Source: an uncultured Verrucomicrobiota bacterium (GTDB lineage Bacteria; Verrucomicrobiota; Verrucomicrobiia; Verrucomicrobiales; Verrucomicrobiaceae). Taken from it: a DNA stretch of 61,825 nt. The position numbers were made by a program, and so were the translations under genes. Below are positions 9,129 to 17,323 of this stretch, piece by piece. Under the pieces are notes generated by a model. The model was not told the origin of the DNA. It saw only the letters and a list, made by a program, of their open reading frames with translations, and ran no database searches. Position 1 is the first letter of the stretch; each line of letters opens with the position of its first letter. The DNA lies in the NCBI GenBank assembly GCA_903848465.1, contig CAINGK010000058.1:1-61825 (forward strand). Direction: 5' to 3'.

Positions 9129-9519
9129 TCCGGCCGTAGGTTGGGTGTGTTTGGCGTCCAGCCCTCCCCCATGATCCACAGCCTCCTTCGCCAAACCGCC
9201 CGACTCCGGGCGCGTTCGCAGGCTGATGTGCTCGCAATACGCTGAGAGACGCTCCCACGCCCAGCGCCAGGTAGGGAGGCTTGTCCTCAAGCCTCCGCCG
9301 AGCGTCCCCTGACTGGGCATGCCCATGCGCTGATCCGGTCGTAGGTTGGGTGTGTTTGGCGTCCAGCCCTCCCCCATGATCCACAGCCTCCTTCGCCAAA
9401 CCGCCCGACTCCGGGCGCGTCCGCAGGCTGATGTACTCGCAATACGCTGAGAGACGCTCCCACGCCCAGCGCCAGGTAGGGAGGCTTGTCCTCAAGCCTC
9501 CGCCGAGCGTCCCCTGACT
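9108..9519. repeat. Two-copy tandem repeat, 205-bp unit
   Basis: The units are 9108-9312 and 9313-9517, with a few bases of a third start. They differ at only a handful of sites (for example GGCCG/GGTCG near 9131/9336 and GCGTTCG/GCGTCCG near 9211/9416). Each unit contains GGGAGGCTTGTCCTCAAGCC, itself an imperfect palindrome. The 505-bp gap between the lipoprotein and valS is filled by this repeat plus about 115 bp of unremarkable sequence before the valS start. The near-identity implies a recent duplication. Confidence 0.92.
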
Positions 9520-9633
9520 CCCTTCCCAAAAACCACTCTCGCAAAACCCACAGACCGCCCACCGCCGTCCCCCCAATCTGAAACGCCTCGGCGTTTGCAA
9601 AGCGGCGGCTTTCCCCCATCTTGGCCGCCCTTT

Positions 9634-12369
9634 ATGCCCGAACTCGACAAGACCTACACACCCGCGGAAGTCGAAGCCCGCTGGTATCAGCGCTGGCTGG
9701 ACGACAAATGCTTTGAAGCCGACCCCGCTCGTGTGAGCGCCACCCGCCCGGCCTACTCCATCGTCATCCCTCCGCCCAACGTCACCGGCATCCTCACGCT
9801 CGGCCATGTGCTGAACAACACCATCCAGGACATCCTCGCCCGCCGCGCGCGCATGCTTGGGAAAGAAGTCCTCTGGCTCCCCGGCACCGACCACGCCGGC
9901 ATCGCCACGCAAAACGTCGTCGAAAAGACCCTCAAAAAACAGGGCGTCATCAAGCACCGCGACGACCTCGGCCGCGAAGCCCTCGTCGCCAAAATCTGGG
10001 AATGGAAGGAAAAGCACGGCGGCATCATCATCGAGCAGCTCAAGAAACTCGGCGCCTCCTGCGACTGGAGCCGCGAACGCTTCACCTTCGATCCCGACTA
10101 CAACGCCTGCGTCATGCGCGTGTTCGTCGATCTCTACAAAAAGGGCCAGATCTACCGTGGCAAACGCATGGTCAACTGGTGCCCCTCCTCCCTCACCGCA
10201 CTCAGCGATGAAGAGGTCGTCATGAAGCCGCAGAACGCCATCATGTATCACTTCAAAGTCGAAGTGGTCGAAGCACCCGGCACCTGGCTCACCATCGCCA
10301 CCACCCGCCCCGAAGTCATCCCTGGCGACACCGCCATCGCCGTGAATCCCAAGGACGAGCGCTACACCCACCTCATCGGCAAGCACGTCCGCCGCCCGCT
10401 GCCCCTCGAAAATCAGGAACTCCTCCCCATCATCGCGGATGAGCACGTCGATTTCACCTTCGGCACCGGCGTACTCAAAGTCACTCCCGCCCACGACAAG
10501 GCCGACTTCGAGATTGGCCAGCGTCACCACCTGCCCGTGATCGACGTCATGCACCCGAACGGCGTGCTCAATGACCTCGCCGGCAAAGACCTCGCCGGCA
10601 TGGAGCGCTTCGCCGCCCGCAAACGCGCCGCCGAACTCCTCACCGAAATCGGCAGCCTCGTCAAAGAAGAGCCCTATCAAAACAACCTCGGCTACTCCGA
10701 GCGCGCCGACGTGCCCATCGAGTCACGCCTCAGCGAACAGTGGTTTCTCAAATACCCCAGCGTCAAAGCATCCCAGGAAGTCGTCGCCAATGGCGAAATG
10801 AAATTCCACCCCGACCGCTGGGCCAAAGTCTACGACCATTGGATGACCGGCCTCCAAGACTGGTGCATCAGCCGCCAAGTCTGGTGGGGCCATCGCATTC
10901 CGGTCTGGTACAAAAAAGGATCCGACCGATCCGCCCTATCCGACGGCTCCGTTCACTGCGGTACCGAGCCACCCGCCGATCCCGAAAACTGGGAGCAAGA
11001 CCCCGACGTCCTCGACACCTGGTTCTCCTCCTGGCTCTGGCCCTTCGCCACCATGGGCTGGCCGGAAAAAACCGCCACGCTCAAAGCCTTCTACCCCACC
11101 ACCGATCTCGTCACCGGCCCGGACATCATCTTCTTCTGGGTCGCCCGCATGATCATGGCCGGCTTCGAGTGGATGGGCGAGCTCCCCTTCAAGAACGTCT
11201 ATTTCACCGGCATCATCCGCGACAAACAAGGTCGCAAAATGTCCAAGTCTCTCGGCAATTCCCCCGACCCTCTGGAACTCATCGCCAGCTTCAGTGCCGA
11301 CGCTCTCCGCTTCGGCATCATGCGCAGCGCCCCGCTGGGCCAGGACATCGCCTTCGACGAAAAGAACGTCGAGCTCGGCCGCAACTTCTGCACCAAGCTC
11401 TGGAACGCCGCCCGCTTCCGCCAGATGCAAAGTAGGTCAGGCGTCTCGCCTGACTCCGGTGAGGCGGGCATCCTGCCTGCCGTTGAAACTGAAGCCGAGA
11501 TCAGCGCCGCGCTCCTCAGCAGCGACGACAAGTGGATCCTCCTCCGCCTCAACACCGCCATCGCCGAAGTCACCGCCGCTCTCGAAGACTACCGCTTCAG
11601 CGACGCCACCGCCACACTCTACCGCTTCTTCTGGAGCGAGTACTGCGACTGGTACATCGAGGCCAGCAAAGCCGTCCTTCAAGGCACCGACGACAAACGC
11701 AAGGCCAACACGCTCGCCGTCATCGACTTCGTCCTCAGCAACACCCTGCGCCTCTTCCATCCCTTCATGCCCTTCATCACCGAAGAGCTCTGGCACGGCA
11801 TGGCCTTCAACGCCGATCTTCCTCAAGACCAGGGCGGCAACAGCATCATGTTCGCCAAGTGGCCGAAACCTCTCGATGCCGATGAACTCGCCTACTTCGG
11901 CATCCTTCCCGAAGACGAAAAGACCGCGAACGACAAATACGAAGCCGTCAATCTCGGTCGCAACCTCAAGAGCACCTTCAACATCAACAAGCGTGTCCGC
12001 TTCGTCCTCAAGCCCGCTCAGGAGCTCCCCGCCCACGAGATCGAAGTCCTCCGCATCCTCCTCAATGCCGAGCCTCTCGATGTCGATGCCTCCTTCGCTC
12101 CGACCCAAGGCACCCCCAGCGCCCTCACCCCCCTAGGCACCCTCTTCCTCCCCCTCGATGGCCTCATCGACGTCGAAGCCGAGCGCTCCCGCATCGGCAA
12201 AGAAGTCGCCAAAGTCGAATCCGAGCTCGAGAAAGTCACCGCCAAACTCGCCGACGAAAAATTCACCTCCAAGGTCCCGCAAAAGGTGCTCGACGAGCAC
12301 CAGCAACGCAAAACCGACTGGCAGGAGAAACTCGCCAAGCTCAAAGAAATGATGTCCGCCCTCGGTTAA
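9634..12369 (+). CDS. valS: Valine--tRNA ligase
   Basis: This class I aminoacyl-tRNA synthetase charges tRNA-Val in the cytoplasm. The HIGH-type motif is present as TLGHVLNN in PPPNVTGILTLGH, and the KMSKS motif as RKMSKSLGNS. The editing and anticodon-binding domains are of normal length. The C-terminal coiled-coil arm (from about residue 840, rich in Glu/Lys) is typical of ValRS. The start at 9634 (MPELDKTYTP) matches family N-termini and gives 911 residues; the open frame begins 39 bases earlier. About 19 residues near position 600 are encoded by an in-frame palindromic repeat (11431-11486) placed between the catalytic domain and the anticodon-binding region. Confidence 0.97.
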   Translation: MPELDKTYTPAEVEARWYQRWLDDKCFEADPARVSATRPAYSIVIPPPNVTGILTLGHVLNNTIQDILARRARMLGKEVLWLPGTDHAGIATQNVVEKTLKKQGVIKHRDDLGREALVAKIWEWKEKHGGIIIEQLKKLGASCDWSRERFTFDPDYNACVMRVFVDLYKKGQIYRGKRMVNWCPSSLTALSDEEVVMKPQNAIMYHFKVEVVEAPGTWLTIATTRPEVIPGDTAIAVNPKDERYTHLIGKHVRRPLPLENQELLPIIADEHVDFTFGTGVLKVTPAHDKADFEIGQRHHLPVIDVMHPNGVLNDLAGKDLAGMERFAARKRAAELLTEIGSLVKEEPYQNNLGYSERADVPIESRLSEQWFLKYPSVKASQEVVANGEMKFHPDRWAKVYDHWMTGLQDWCISRQVWWGHRIPVWYKKGSDRSALSDGSVHCGTEPPADPENWEQDPDVLDTWFSSWLWPFATMGWPEKTATLKAFYPTTDLVTGPDIIFFWVARMIMAGFEWMGELPFKNVYFTGIIRDKQGRKMSKSLGNSPDPLELIASFSADALRFGIMRSAPLGQDIAFDEKNVELGRNFCTKLWNAARFRQMQSRSGVSPDSGEAGILPAVETEAEISAALLSSDDKWILLRLNTAIAEVTAALEDYRFSDATATLYRFFWSEYCDWYIEASKAVLQGTDDKRKANTLAVIDFVLSNTLRLFHPFMPFITEELWHGMAFNADLPQDQGGNSIMFAKWPKPLDADELAYFGILPEDEKTANDKYEAVNLGRNLKSTFNINKRVRFVLKPAQELPAHEIEVLRILLNAEPLDVDASFAPTQGTPSALTPLGTLFLPLDGLIDVEAERSRIGKEVAKVESELEKVTAKLADEKFTSKVPQKVLDEHQQRKTDWQEKLAKLKEMMSALG
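11431..11486. repeat. Palindromic repeat inserted in frame within valS
   Basis: The segment contains two consecutive hairpins: TCAGGC-GTCTC-GCCTGA (11437-11453) and GGCGGGCA/TGCCTGCC (about 11463-11481). The AGGCGTCTCGCCT core is the same as in the repeats at 17111-17192 and 18007-18087. It is translated as SRSGVSPDSGEAGILPAV, which is unlike ValRS sequence on either side. The insertion keeps the reading frame. Confidence 0.8.
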
Positions 12370-12721
12370 TCACGAGCGGGGGCGTCCTGCCCCCGTCCTC
12401 TGGGTTGGATTGTCTTAAAGCGCGTAGTGCTGACACAATCGTAGATAGGGTCTGCGGCACGAACGCCTTCGCGTCCAGGGTCTCCTCCTCGGCGGAGACC
12501 AGCAGCGGAGACACGCTCTTGCCCATCATCGTCAGGCCCTCTGCGCCCACGATCACAGTCATCTTGTCTCCCTCATCCACCCGCGCCAGATCGCCTTGGA
12601 TCTTCGTGGTAATTTCAATCGCCTGACCGACCGTGTCGGCCTTTTGCACCAGCACCCAGTCAGCTCTGGCAAGTGTGGCAACCAGCAGCCGTGCGAGAAT
12701 GGACCGAAGGGGCGTTTTCAT
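12341..12721 (-). pseudogene. Degraded secreted protein remnant, DUF4412-like
   Basis: From 12721 the minus strand encodes a signal peptide (MKTPLRSILARLLVATLARA), then DWVLVQKADT, ITTKIQGDLARVD and KMTVIVGAEG. These are patterned like the N-terminal beta strands of DUF4412-type periplasmic proteins. After about 100 residues the similarity is lost. The frame then crosses the GC hairpin at 12377-12395 and stops inside the valS coding region, a 29-base overlap. Full-length relatives are longer (about 200 or more residues). I read it as a 3'-truncated gene, though a short functional protein cannot be excluded. Confidence 0.5.
12377..12395. repeat. GC-rich hairpin after valS
   Basis: CGGGGGC (12377-12383) pairs with GCCCCCG (12389-12395) across a 5-base loop. 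No T-run follows on either strand, so it is not a standard intrinsic terminator. It resembles the short hairpins of the dispersed repeats elsewhere in the window. It lies inside the degraded gene on the opposite strand. Confidence 0.6.
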
Positions 12722-12819
12722 AGATTCCTGACGCAAATCCAAACCGGACCCGGTCATCAATCCCGAACGTCTCCGGCCTTGAACTGCGTTCTTCTGTCCC
12801 GCATGATCGTCCTTTCCGC

Positions 12820-14118
12820 ATGAGCCGTCTTCTTGTTTTCATCCGCCATCAACTTGCTGGTTCTGGCATGCTCGTCGCGCTGCTGCTGCTCTGCGTCTTC
12901 TTCAGCATCGTGACGTGGACCCGCCACTACCCGCAAAATGCGGACGCGGCCAAAGACGTCGCGGCACAAATCGCGCCGCAGGCGAAAGTGCTCATCGTTG
13001 TGCGTCCAACCGCCGCAGACAGTGCTTTCGCTGCGGCGCTCAGCACCGAACTCGGCCCCAGGGCTGAGCTGGTGCAGGGCGAGCCCAAAGAAGCCCGCGC
13101 CGCGCTGCTGCGTGCGGCGGCAGCGGGAGGCATGGAAGTGATCGCCTGCAATCACGCCACCGCGTCTTGGCTGGTGTTCGCCGATCTGGCCCATGACTTC
13201 CCCGCGCTCAAAGGCACCCGTGTCGTGCAACCCAGACCTCAGGCATGGCCGGTCTTCCTCAAGACCGACAACCTGCTCAACATCGCCAATCAGATCGCCG
13301 TCATCGCCATTCTCGCCATCGGCATGACGCTGGTCATCATCACTGGCGGCATTGATCTGAGCGTTGGCAGCCTGATTGCCCTCTCGGCGGTCATCACCAC
13401 ACTGATCGTGCGGGATTGCTGCGGCGGTGTGCATGCCGGAGCCGCCGGGATGTTCGCCGCCGGACTCGGTGGCATCCTCTTGTGCGGCGGCTGCGGGTTG
13501 ATCTCCGGTGCCTTCATCACCCGCCTGCGCATGCCGCCGTTCATCGTCACGCTGGCGATGATGCTGGTTTGCAGCGGCCTCGCCTATCGCTTTGCCGAGA
13601 ATCAATCGGTCTATCAGGTGCCGGATTCCTTTGCCCGGCTGGGACGCGGTGCCGACCTCCTCGGCCTGCCCAATGCCGTGGTGCTCATGCTGCTGCTCTA
13701 CACCGCCGCTCATGTGGTGATGACTCAGACCCGCTTTGGCAGAAATCTCTATGCCGTCGGTTGCAACATGGAAGCCGCGCACCTTTCCGGCGTGCCGGTG
13801 GGCCGCGTCATCTTGATCGCCTACGTCCTGTGCGGGCTGCTGGCAGGTCTCGGGGGCGTTGTTACCGCTTCCTTGCTCAAAAGCGGATCGCCCACTTACG
13901 GGCAGATGTATGAGCTGTATGTCATCGCCGCCGTCGTGGTGGGCGGCACCAGCCTCAGCGGTGGCCGCGGCACTATGCCCGGCACCCTGATCGGTGCCTT
14001 CATCATCGCCGTCATTCAAAACGGCATGAACCTCACCAACGTCGAAAGCAACACGCAGAAAATCGTCCTCGGCCTCGTTATTCTGGGGGCCGTGCTGGTG
14101 GACCGGATCAAACGATGA
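12820..14118 (+). CDS. RbsC-like sugar ABC transporter permease with extracytoplasmic insert
   Basis: The membrane core from about residue 150 matches branched-chain/ribose-type permeases: LNIANQIAVIAILAIGMTLVI and TGGIDLSVGSLIALS (175-189) are the family hallmark, and VVVGGTSLSGGRGTMPGTLIGA appears near the C-terminus. Family members are usually 310-350 residues; this one has 432. The excess lies between the first membrane helix (about 16-33) and the second. It is a roughly 110-residue hydrophilic domain (36-147) with alternating beta/alpha character (AKVLIVVRPTAADSAF). No ATPase or binding-protein gene is adjacent, so the partner proteins are elsewhere or missing. The start at 12820 gives a good first helix. 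Confidence 0.8.
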   Translation: MSRLLVFIRHQLAGSGMLVALLLLCVFFSIVTWTRHYPQNADAAKDVAAQIAPQAKVLIVVRPTAADSAFAAALSTELGPRAELVQGEPKEARAALLRAAAAGGMEVIACNHATASWLVFADLAHDFPALKGTRVVQPRPQAWPVFLKTDNLLNIANQIAVIAILAIGMTLVIITGGIDLSVGSLIALSAVITTLIVRDCCGGVHAGAAGMFAAGLGGILLCGGCGLISGAFITRLRMPPFIVTLAMMLVCSGLAYRFAENQSVYQVPDSFARLGRGADLLGLPNAVVLMLLLYTAAHVVMTQTRFGRNLYAVGCNMEAAHLSGVPVGRVILIAYVLCGLLAGLGGVVTASLLKSGSPTYGQMYELYVIAAVVVGGTSLSGGRGTMPGTLIGAFIIAVIQNGMNLTNVESNTQKIVLGLVILGAVLVDRIKR

Positions 14119-14209
14119 AGAAACTGGATTTTGAACCCTCATCCTCACGCATCAGATACGTATGATCCAGAACCTGATCGATTAGCGGCACGTCCTTTCC
14201 CCCAACAAC

Positions 14210-15040
14210 ATGTTCAACTCCTGGCTTCCCGAATCTCAAGACAATCTCCCGCTGACGTGGTGGAAGCAGCACCCCGTTTATCTGGCGGCGATCATCGCTC
14301 TCGTCGGAGCGGCGAGCATGGTCCTCACCGCCGTGCTGGGCTTTGAGGGGGCACCCTGGCTCATTTTCACCTATTACAATGCGTTCAGCGAATGGCGACT
14401 TTGGACAATCTTCACTTATATCCTCTTCAATCCTCCGGACATTTGGATATTGCTTGGCTGCTATCTACTCTGGAATTTCGGCGAAGCCATCGAGCGTCAT
14501 TTGGGCAGGCGTTCCTTTGTCAGACTTCTAGTGCTCTTGTGGCTGACACCACCGGCTATTGTAACGCTGATGGGCCTAGCCGGATTTCAAGGTCCCCTAG
14601 TGCTCGGCATGTTGGGCTGCCCTCTTGCCGCAGGGATAACCATTCTCGAATTTGGTGTCTTCAATGCCTTCGCAACGCTTTACCCAAGGGCAAAAATCTC
14701 TCTGCTCGTGGTCACCCTTGATGCGTGGGTGGTAGCACTCATGTTTAGTTCAATCTATGCTTTCCGACACATCGCGGGACGCCAGTGGGCAGAACTGATC
14801 GTCCTTTTAGGGTGTATCGCAATGGCATGGCTTTATATCCTCTTCGAGAAAGGCGCACTGAAGCTCCCCTCCCTTCCCAAAAGATCGCCGCAGGCCAAAA
14901 AGCCCGCGAAAAAAAGCAGCACTCCGACCGTGGATGACATCCTCGACAAGATCAGCCACCAAGGCATGCAAAGTCTCACGGCCGAAGAGCGCCGCATCCT
15001 GGACAAGGCGAGCGATGAGATGAAGCGGCGCGCGGGTTAA
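14210..15040 (+). CDS. Rhomboid-family membrane protein, probably catalytically inactive
   Basis: The protein has 276 residues and about six membrane segments between 23 and 220. The region WRLWTIFTYILFN (63-74), followed by LLWNFGEAIERHLGRRSF (86-103), matches the rhomboid L1 loop and second helix. The expected catalytic G-x-S-G is replaced by GMLG (133-136), and no alternative serine is in place, so protease activity is unlikely. The C-terminus (about 234-276: DDILDKISHQG, SLTAEERRILDKAS) is the small helical domain often appended to rhomboids in this phylum. Its stop overlaps by 4 bases the stop of the convergent cyclase gene. Confidence 0.75.
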   Translation: MFNSWLPESQDNLPLTWWKQHPVYLAAIIALVGAASMVLTAVLGFEGAPWLIFTYYNAFSEWRLWTIFTYILFNPPDIWILLGCYLLWNFGEAIERHLGRRSFVRLLVLLWLTPPAIVTLMGLAGFQGPLVLGMLGCPLAAGITILEFGVFNAFATLYPRAKISLLVVTLDAWVVALMFSSIYAFRHIAGRQWAELIVLLGCIAMAWLYILFEKGALKLPSLPKRSPQAKKPAKKSSTPTVDDILDKISHQGMQSLTAEERRILDKASDEMKRRAG

Positions 15041-15666
15041 CGCAGCACCACCCGGCACGGCGCGCCGTCGGCTCCTTCGAGCTTGAGGGGGAGGCAGATC
15101 AGTTCGTAGTAGCCGGGTTTGATGTCGGCCAGATTGAGGCCTTCGATCACCCAGATGCCTGCGCCGAGCATGATCTGATGCGTTTCCACACCATCCTTGT
15201 TGAAGCCACCGATGCTGAGGTAATCGACGCCCACAGTCACCACGCCTTGATCGACGAGGTACTGCGCAGCGTCCGCTCGGATGGAGACGAAGTCCTTGTC
15301 GAACTCCTTCATCGCCCAACTGCGGGTCGAGTTGCGGGTCTTGAACAGCAAGCGCTGGCGGGGGGCAATTTTGAGCTTCTTCAGGTCATCTGCCGTGATC
15401 TGATCCTCACAATCGAGTTCATACACGCGGCAGCGGCCGATCACGGGCTCCAGCGGCATCTGCTCCATCGTCTTACCATCGGCGATGAAATGTCGTGGCG
15501 CATCCATGTGCGTACCCGTGTGGGCGCTCATGCTGATGTGGGTCAGGTTGCACACCGCACCGTCTTCCATGCGGTTCACGCGTTTGATCTGGCACTCGGG
15601 GTCGCCGGGCCAGTGTACCATTCCATCGCGGAGCGGTACGGAGACATCTTTCCATGGTCTTTTCAT
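15037..15666 (-). CDS. Cyclase family protein (kynurenine formamidase-like metal hydrolase)
   Basis: The 209-residue protein belongs to the family that includes KynB arylformamidase and polyketide-type cyclases. The metal-binding motif H-x-G-T-H-x-D-x-P-x-H-F is at residues 49-60 (HTGTHMDAPRHF). WPGDP (19-23) near the N-terminus and the VTVGVDYLSIGG segment are also typical. No tryptophan-degradation genes are nearby, so a specific substrate cannot be assigned. It is transcribed alone, converging on the rhomboid gene and divergent from the oxidoreductase across about 67 bp. Confidence 0.85.
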   Translation of the reverse strand: MKRPWKDVSVPLRDGMVHWPGDPECQIKRVNRMEDGAVCNLTHISMSAHTGTHMDAPRHFIADGKTMEQMPLEPVIGRCRVYELDCEDQITADDLKKLKIAPRQRLLFKTRNSTRSWAMKEFDKDFVSIRADAAQYLVDQGVVTVGVDYLSIGGFNKDGVETHQIMLGAGIWVIEGLNLADIKPGYYELICLPLKLEGADGAPCRVVLR

Positions 15667-15733
15667 ATACTCTAATACGAACCCCAGTGAACACTCTACG
15701 CAAGAGCTTGTTTTTGTTTTGCGTTAACCCTGC

Positions 15734-17083
15734 ATGTCTCAGCCAAATACGCTTCCACGCCGCCAGTTTGTCAAAGCCACCGCTACAGCGGTCTTCGGCT
15801 TCCAATTCGTCCCGCGTCATGTCATCGGCGGCCCCGGCTTCACTCCGCCGAGTGAGAAGGTCAATCTCGGCTGCATCGGCATCGGCGGCCAGGGCGGTGG
15901 CGACATCAGGGATCTGGATGACTCCGGCCTCGCCAACATCGTCGCACTCTGCGACGTCGATCTCGACCACTCCGCCGCCACGATCAAAAAATACCCGAAC
16001 GCGAAGCTCTACCGCGATTACCGCGAACTGATCGACAAGCAGAAGGACATCGACGCCGTGCTCGTGGCCACGCCAGACCACGTGCATGCCCCAGCGAGCA
16101 TCATGGCCATGCGCGCCGGACGCCACGTCTATGTGGAAAAGCCGCTCGCCCATACCATCGCCGAGGCGCGTGCCATGCGTGATGTGGCTGCTGAGACTAA
16201 ACGCGTCACGCAGATGGGCAACCAAGGCCACGCCAGCGAAGGCATCCGCCTCACGCGCGAATGGATTCAGGCCGGTGCCATCGGCAAAGTTTCCGAGGTA
16301 CATGTGTGGTCAGACCGCCCCGGCAAATTCTGGGACACGCAGGGCAAGGCCTACCCGACCGACACGCCGCCTCTCCCCAAAAACCTCGACTGGAACCTCT
16401 GGCTCGGCCCTGCCAAGGAGCGCGCCTACCATCCTGACTTCTGCCCGCGCAAATGGCGCGGCTGGTGGGACTTTGGCTGCGGTGCCCTCGGTGACATGGC
16501 CGTGCATAACGCCGATCCCGCCTTCTACGCCTTGGATCTCGACGCCCCGGATTGGGTCGAGGCTGAGAACGGCCCGAACAACAACCAATCGTATCCCGTA
16601 TGGAGCATCATCACCTACCACTTCCCGGCCAAAGGCGACCGCCCTGCGGTGAAGATGGTCTGGTATGACGGCGGCAAACTGCCACCACGCCCGGAAGGTC
16701 TCGAAGAAACGCGCAACCTCGGCGACAACGGCATCTACTTCGTGGGAGACAAAGGCTGCATCCTCGCCGGCGGCTGGTCCGGCACCCCTCGCATCGTGCC
16801 CGAAACCAAGATGCAGCAGTTCATCATCCCCGCGAAAACGATCCCCCGCTGCCTCAGCGGTCACCGCAAAGAATTCCTCGAAGCCTGCAAAACCGGCAAC
16901 CCGCAAGATGCCAAGTCCGGCTTCTGGTATTCCGCCCCCTTCACCGAATCCCTCCTCGTCGGCCTGCTGGCCGTACGTTTCGGCAAACGCGTCGAATGGG
17001 ACACCAAGGCCCTCAAATCACCCAACACCCCCGAAGCCGACGCGATCATCCACAAGGCCTATCGCGCGGGGTATGGGATCTGA
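15734..17083 (+). CDS. Tat-exported Gfo/Idh/MocA family oxidoreductase
   Basis: This 449-residue protein starts with a twin-arginine signal (LPRRQFVKATATAVFGF, 8-24). The Rossmann NAD(P)-binding loop is CIGIGGQGGGDI (47-58), and the E-K-P motif of the family is at 135-137 (VEKPLAHT). The C-terminal alpha/beta domain is of normal size. Exported members of this kind are abundant in Planctomycetes and Verrucomicrobia and are thought to act on sugars or glycosides in the periplasm. The substrate is not predictable here. It is monocistronic, followed by repeat sequence. Confidence 0.92.
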   Translation: MSQPNTLPRRQFVKATATAVFGFQFVPRHVIGGPGFTPPSEKVNLGCIGIGGQGGGDIRDLDDSGLANIVALCDVDLDHSAATIKKYPNAKLYRDYRELIDKQKDIDAVLVATPDHVHAPASIMAMRAGRHVYVEKPLAHTIAEARAMRDVAAETKRVTQMGNQGHASEGIRLTREWIQAGAIGKVSEVHVWSDRPGKFWDTQGKAYPTDTPPLPKNLDWNLWLGPAKERAYHPDFCPRKWRGWWDFGCGALGDMAVHNADPAFYALDLDAPDWVEAENGPNNNQSYPVWSIITYHFPAKGDRPAVKMVWYDGGKLPPRPEGLEETRNLGDNGIYFVGDKGCILAGGWSGTPRIVPETKMQQFIIPAKTIPRCLSGHRKEFLEACKTGNPQDAKSGFWYSAPFTESLLVGLLAVRFGKRVEWDTKALKSPNTPEADAIIHKAYRAGYGI

Positions 17084-17110
17084 CGGAGCATAGGCCTCCG
17101 GCCTGTCGAT

Positions 17111-17192
17111 GGATCGAGGCGTCCCGCCTTTGATCTGACGGATCTAAGGCGAGACGCCCCAGTCCGAAGACAGCCGAGACGGCTATCCTCCG
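17111..17192. repeat. Left inverted copy of dispersed palindromic repeat flanking kinase-like gene
   Basis: The sequence is a chain of mini-hairpins: AGGCG-TCC-CGCCT (about 17117-17129), GGCGAGACGCC (about 17148-17158) and AGCCG-AGA-CGGCT (17172-17184). Apart from a few substitutions and indels, it is the reverse complement of 18007-18087. An extra hairpin, AGGCC-TCC-GGCCT, lies just before it (about 17092-17104). The stretch 17084-17246 otherwise holds no gene. Confidence 0.85.
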
Positions 17193-17323
17193 TTCCGTAC
17201 CCATAAACCCCTTGCTTCCCTCCAGCCGAGGGAGGATTCTTCCTTCATGCCGAGCACTTCCATTTCAGCCGCTGCTGACGCGGGCAGCAAACGCGGACAG
17301 GCGGCTTCTTCCCCGCCATCGCC

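Noticed and set aside
8374..10680. Very long open frame on the minus strand across the lipoprotein and valS
   Set aside because: It has no family similarity, crosses the tandem repeat and is antisense to valS. It is a product of high-GC codon use.
10921..10985. Second repeat-derived insertion in valS (KKGSDRSALSDGSVHCGTEP)
   Set aside because: This loop before NWEQDPDVLDTW varies in length in the family, and the DNA lacks the palindromic core of the insert at 11431-11486.
12377..12395. Terminator for valS
   Set aside because: A strong stem but no T-run, and it lies within repeat-like sequence.
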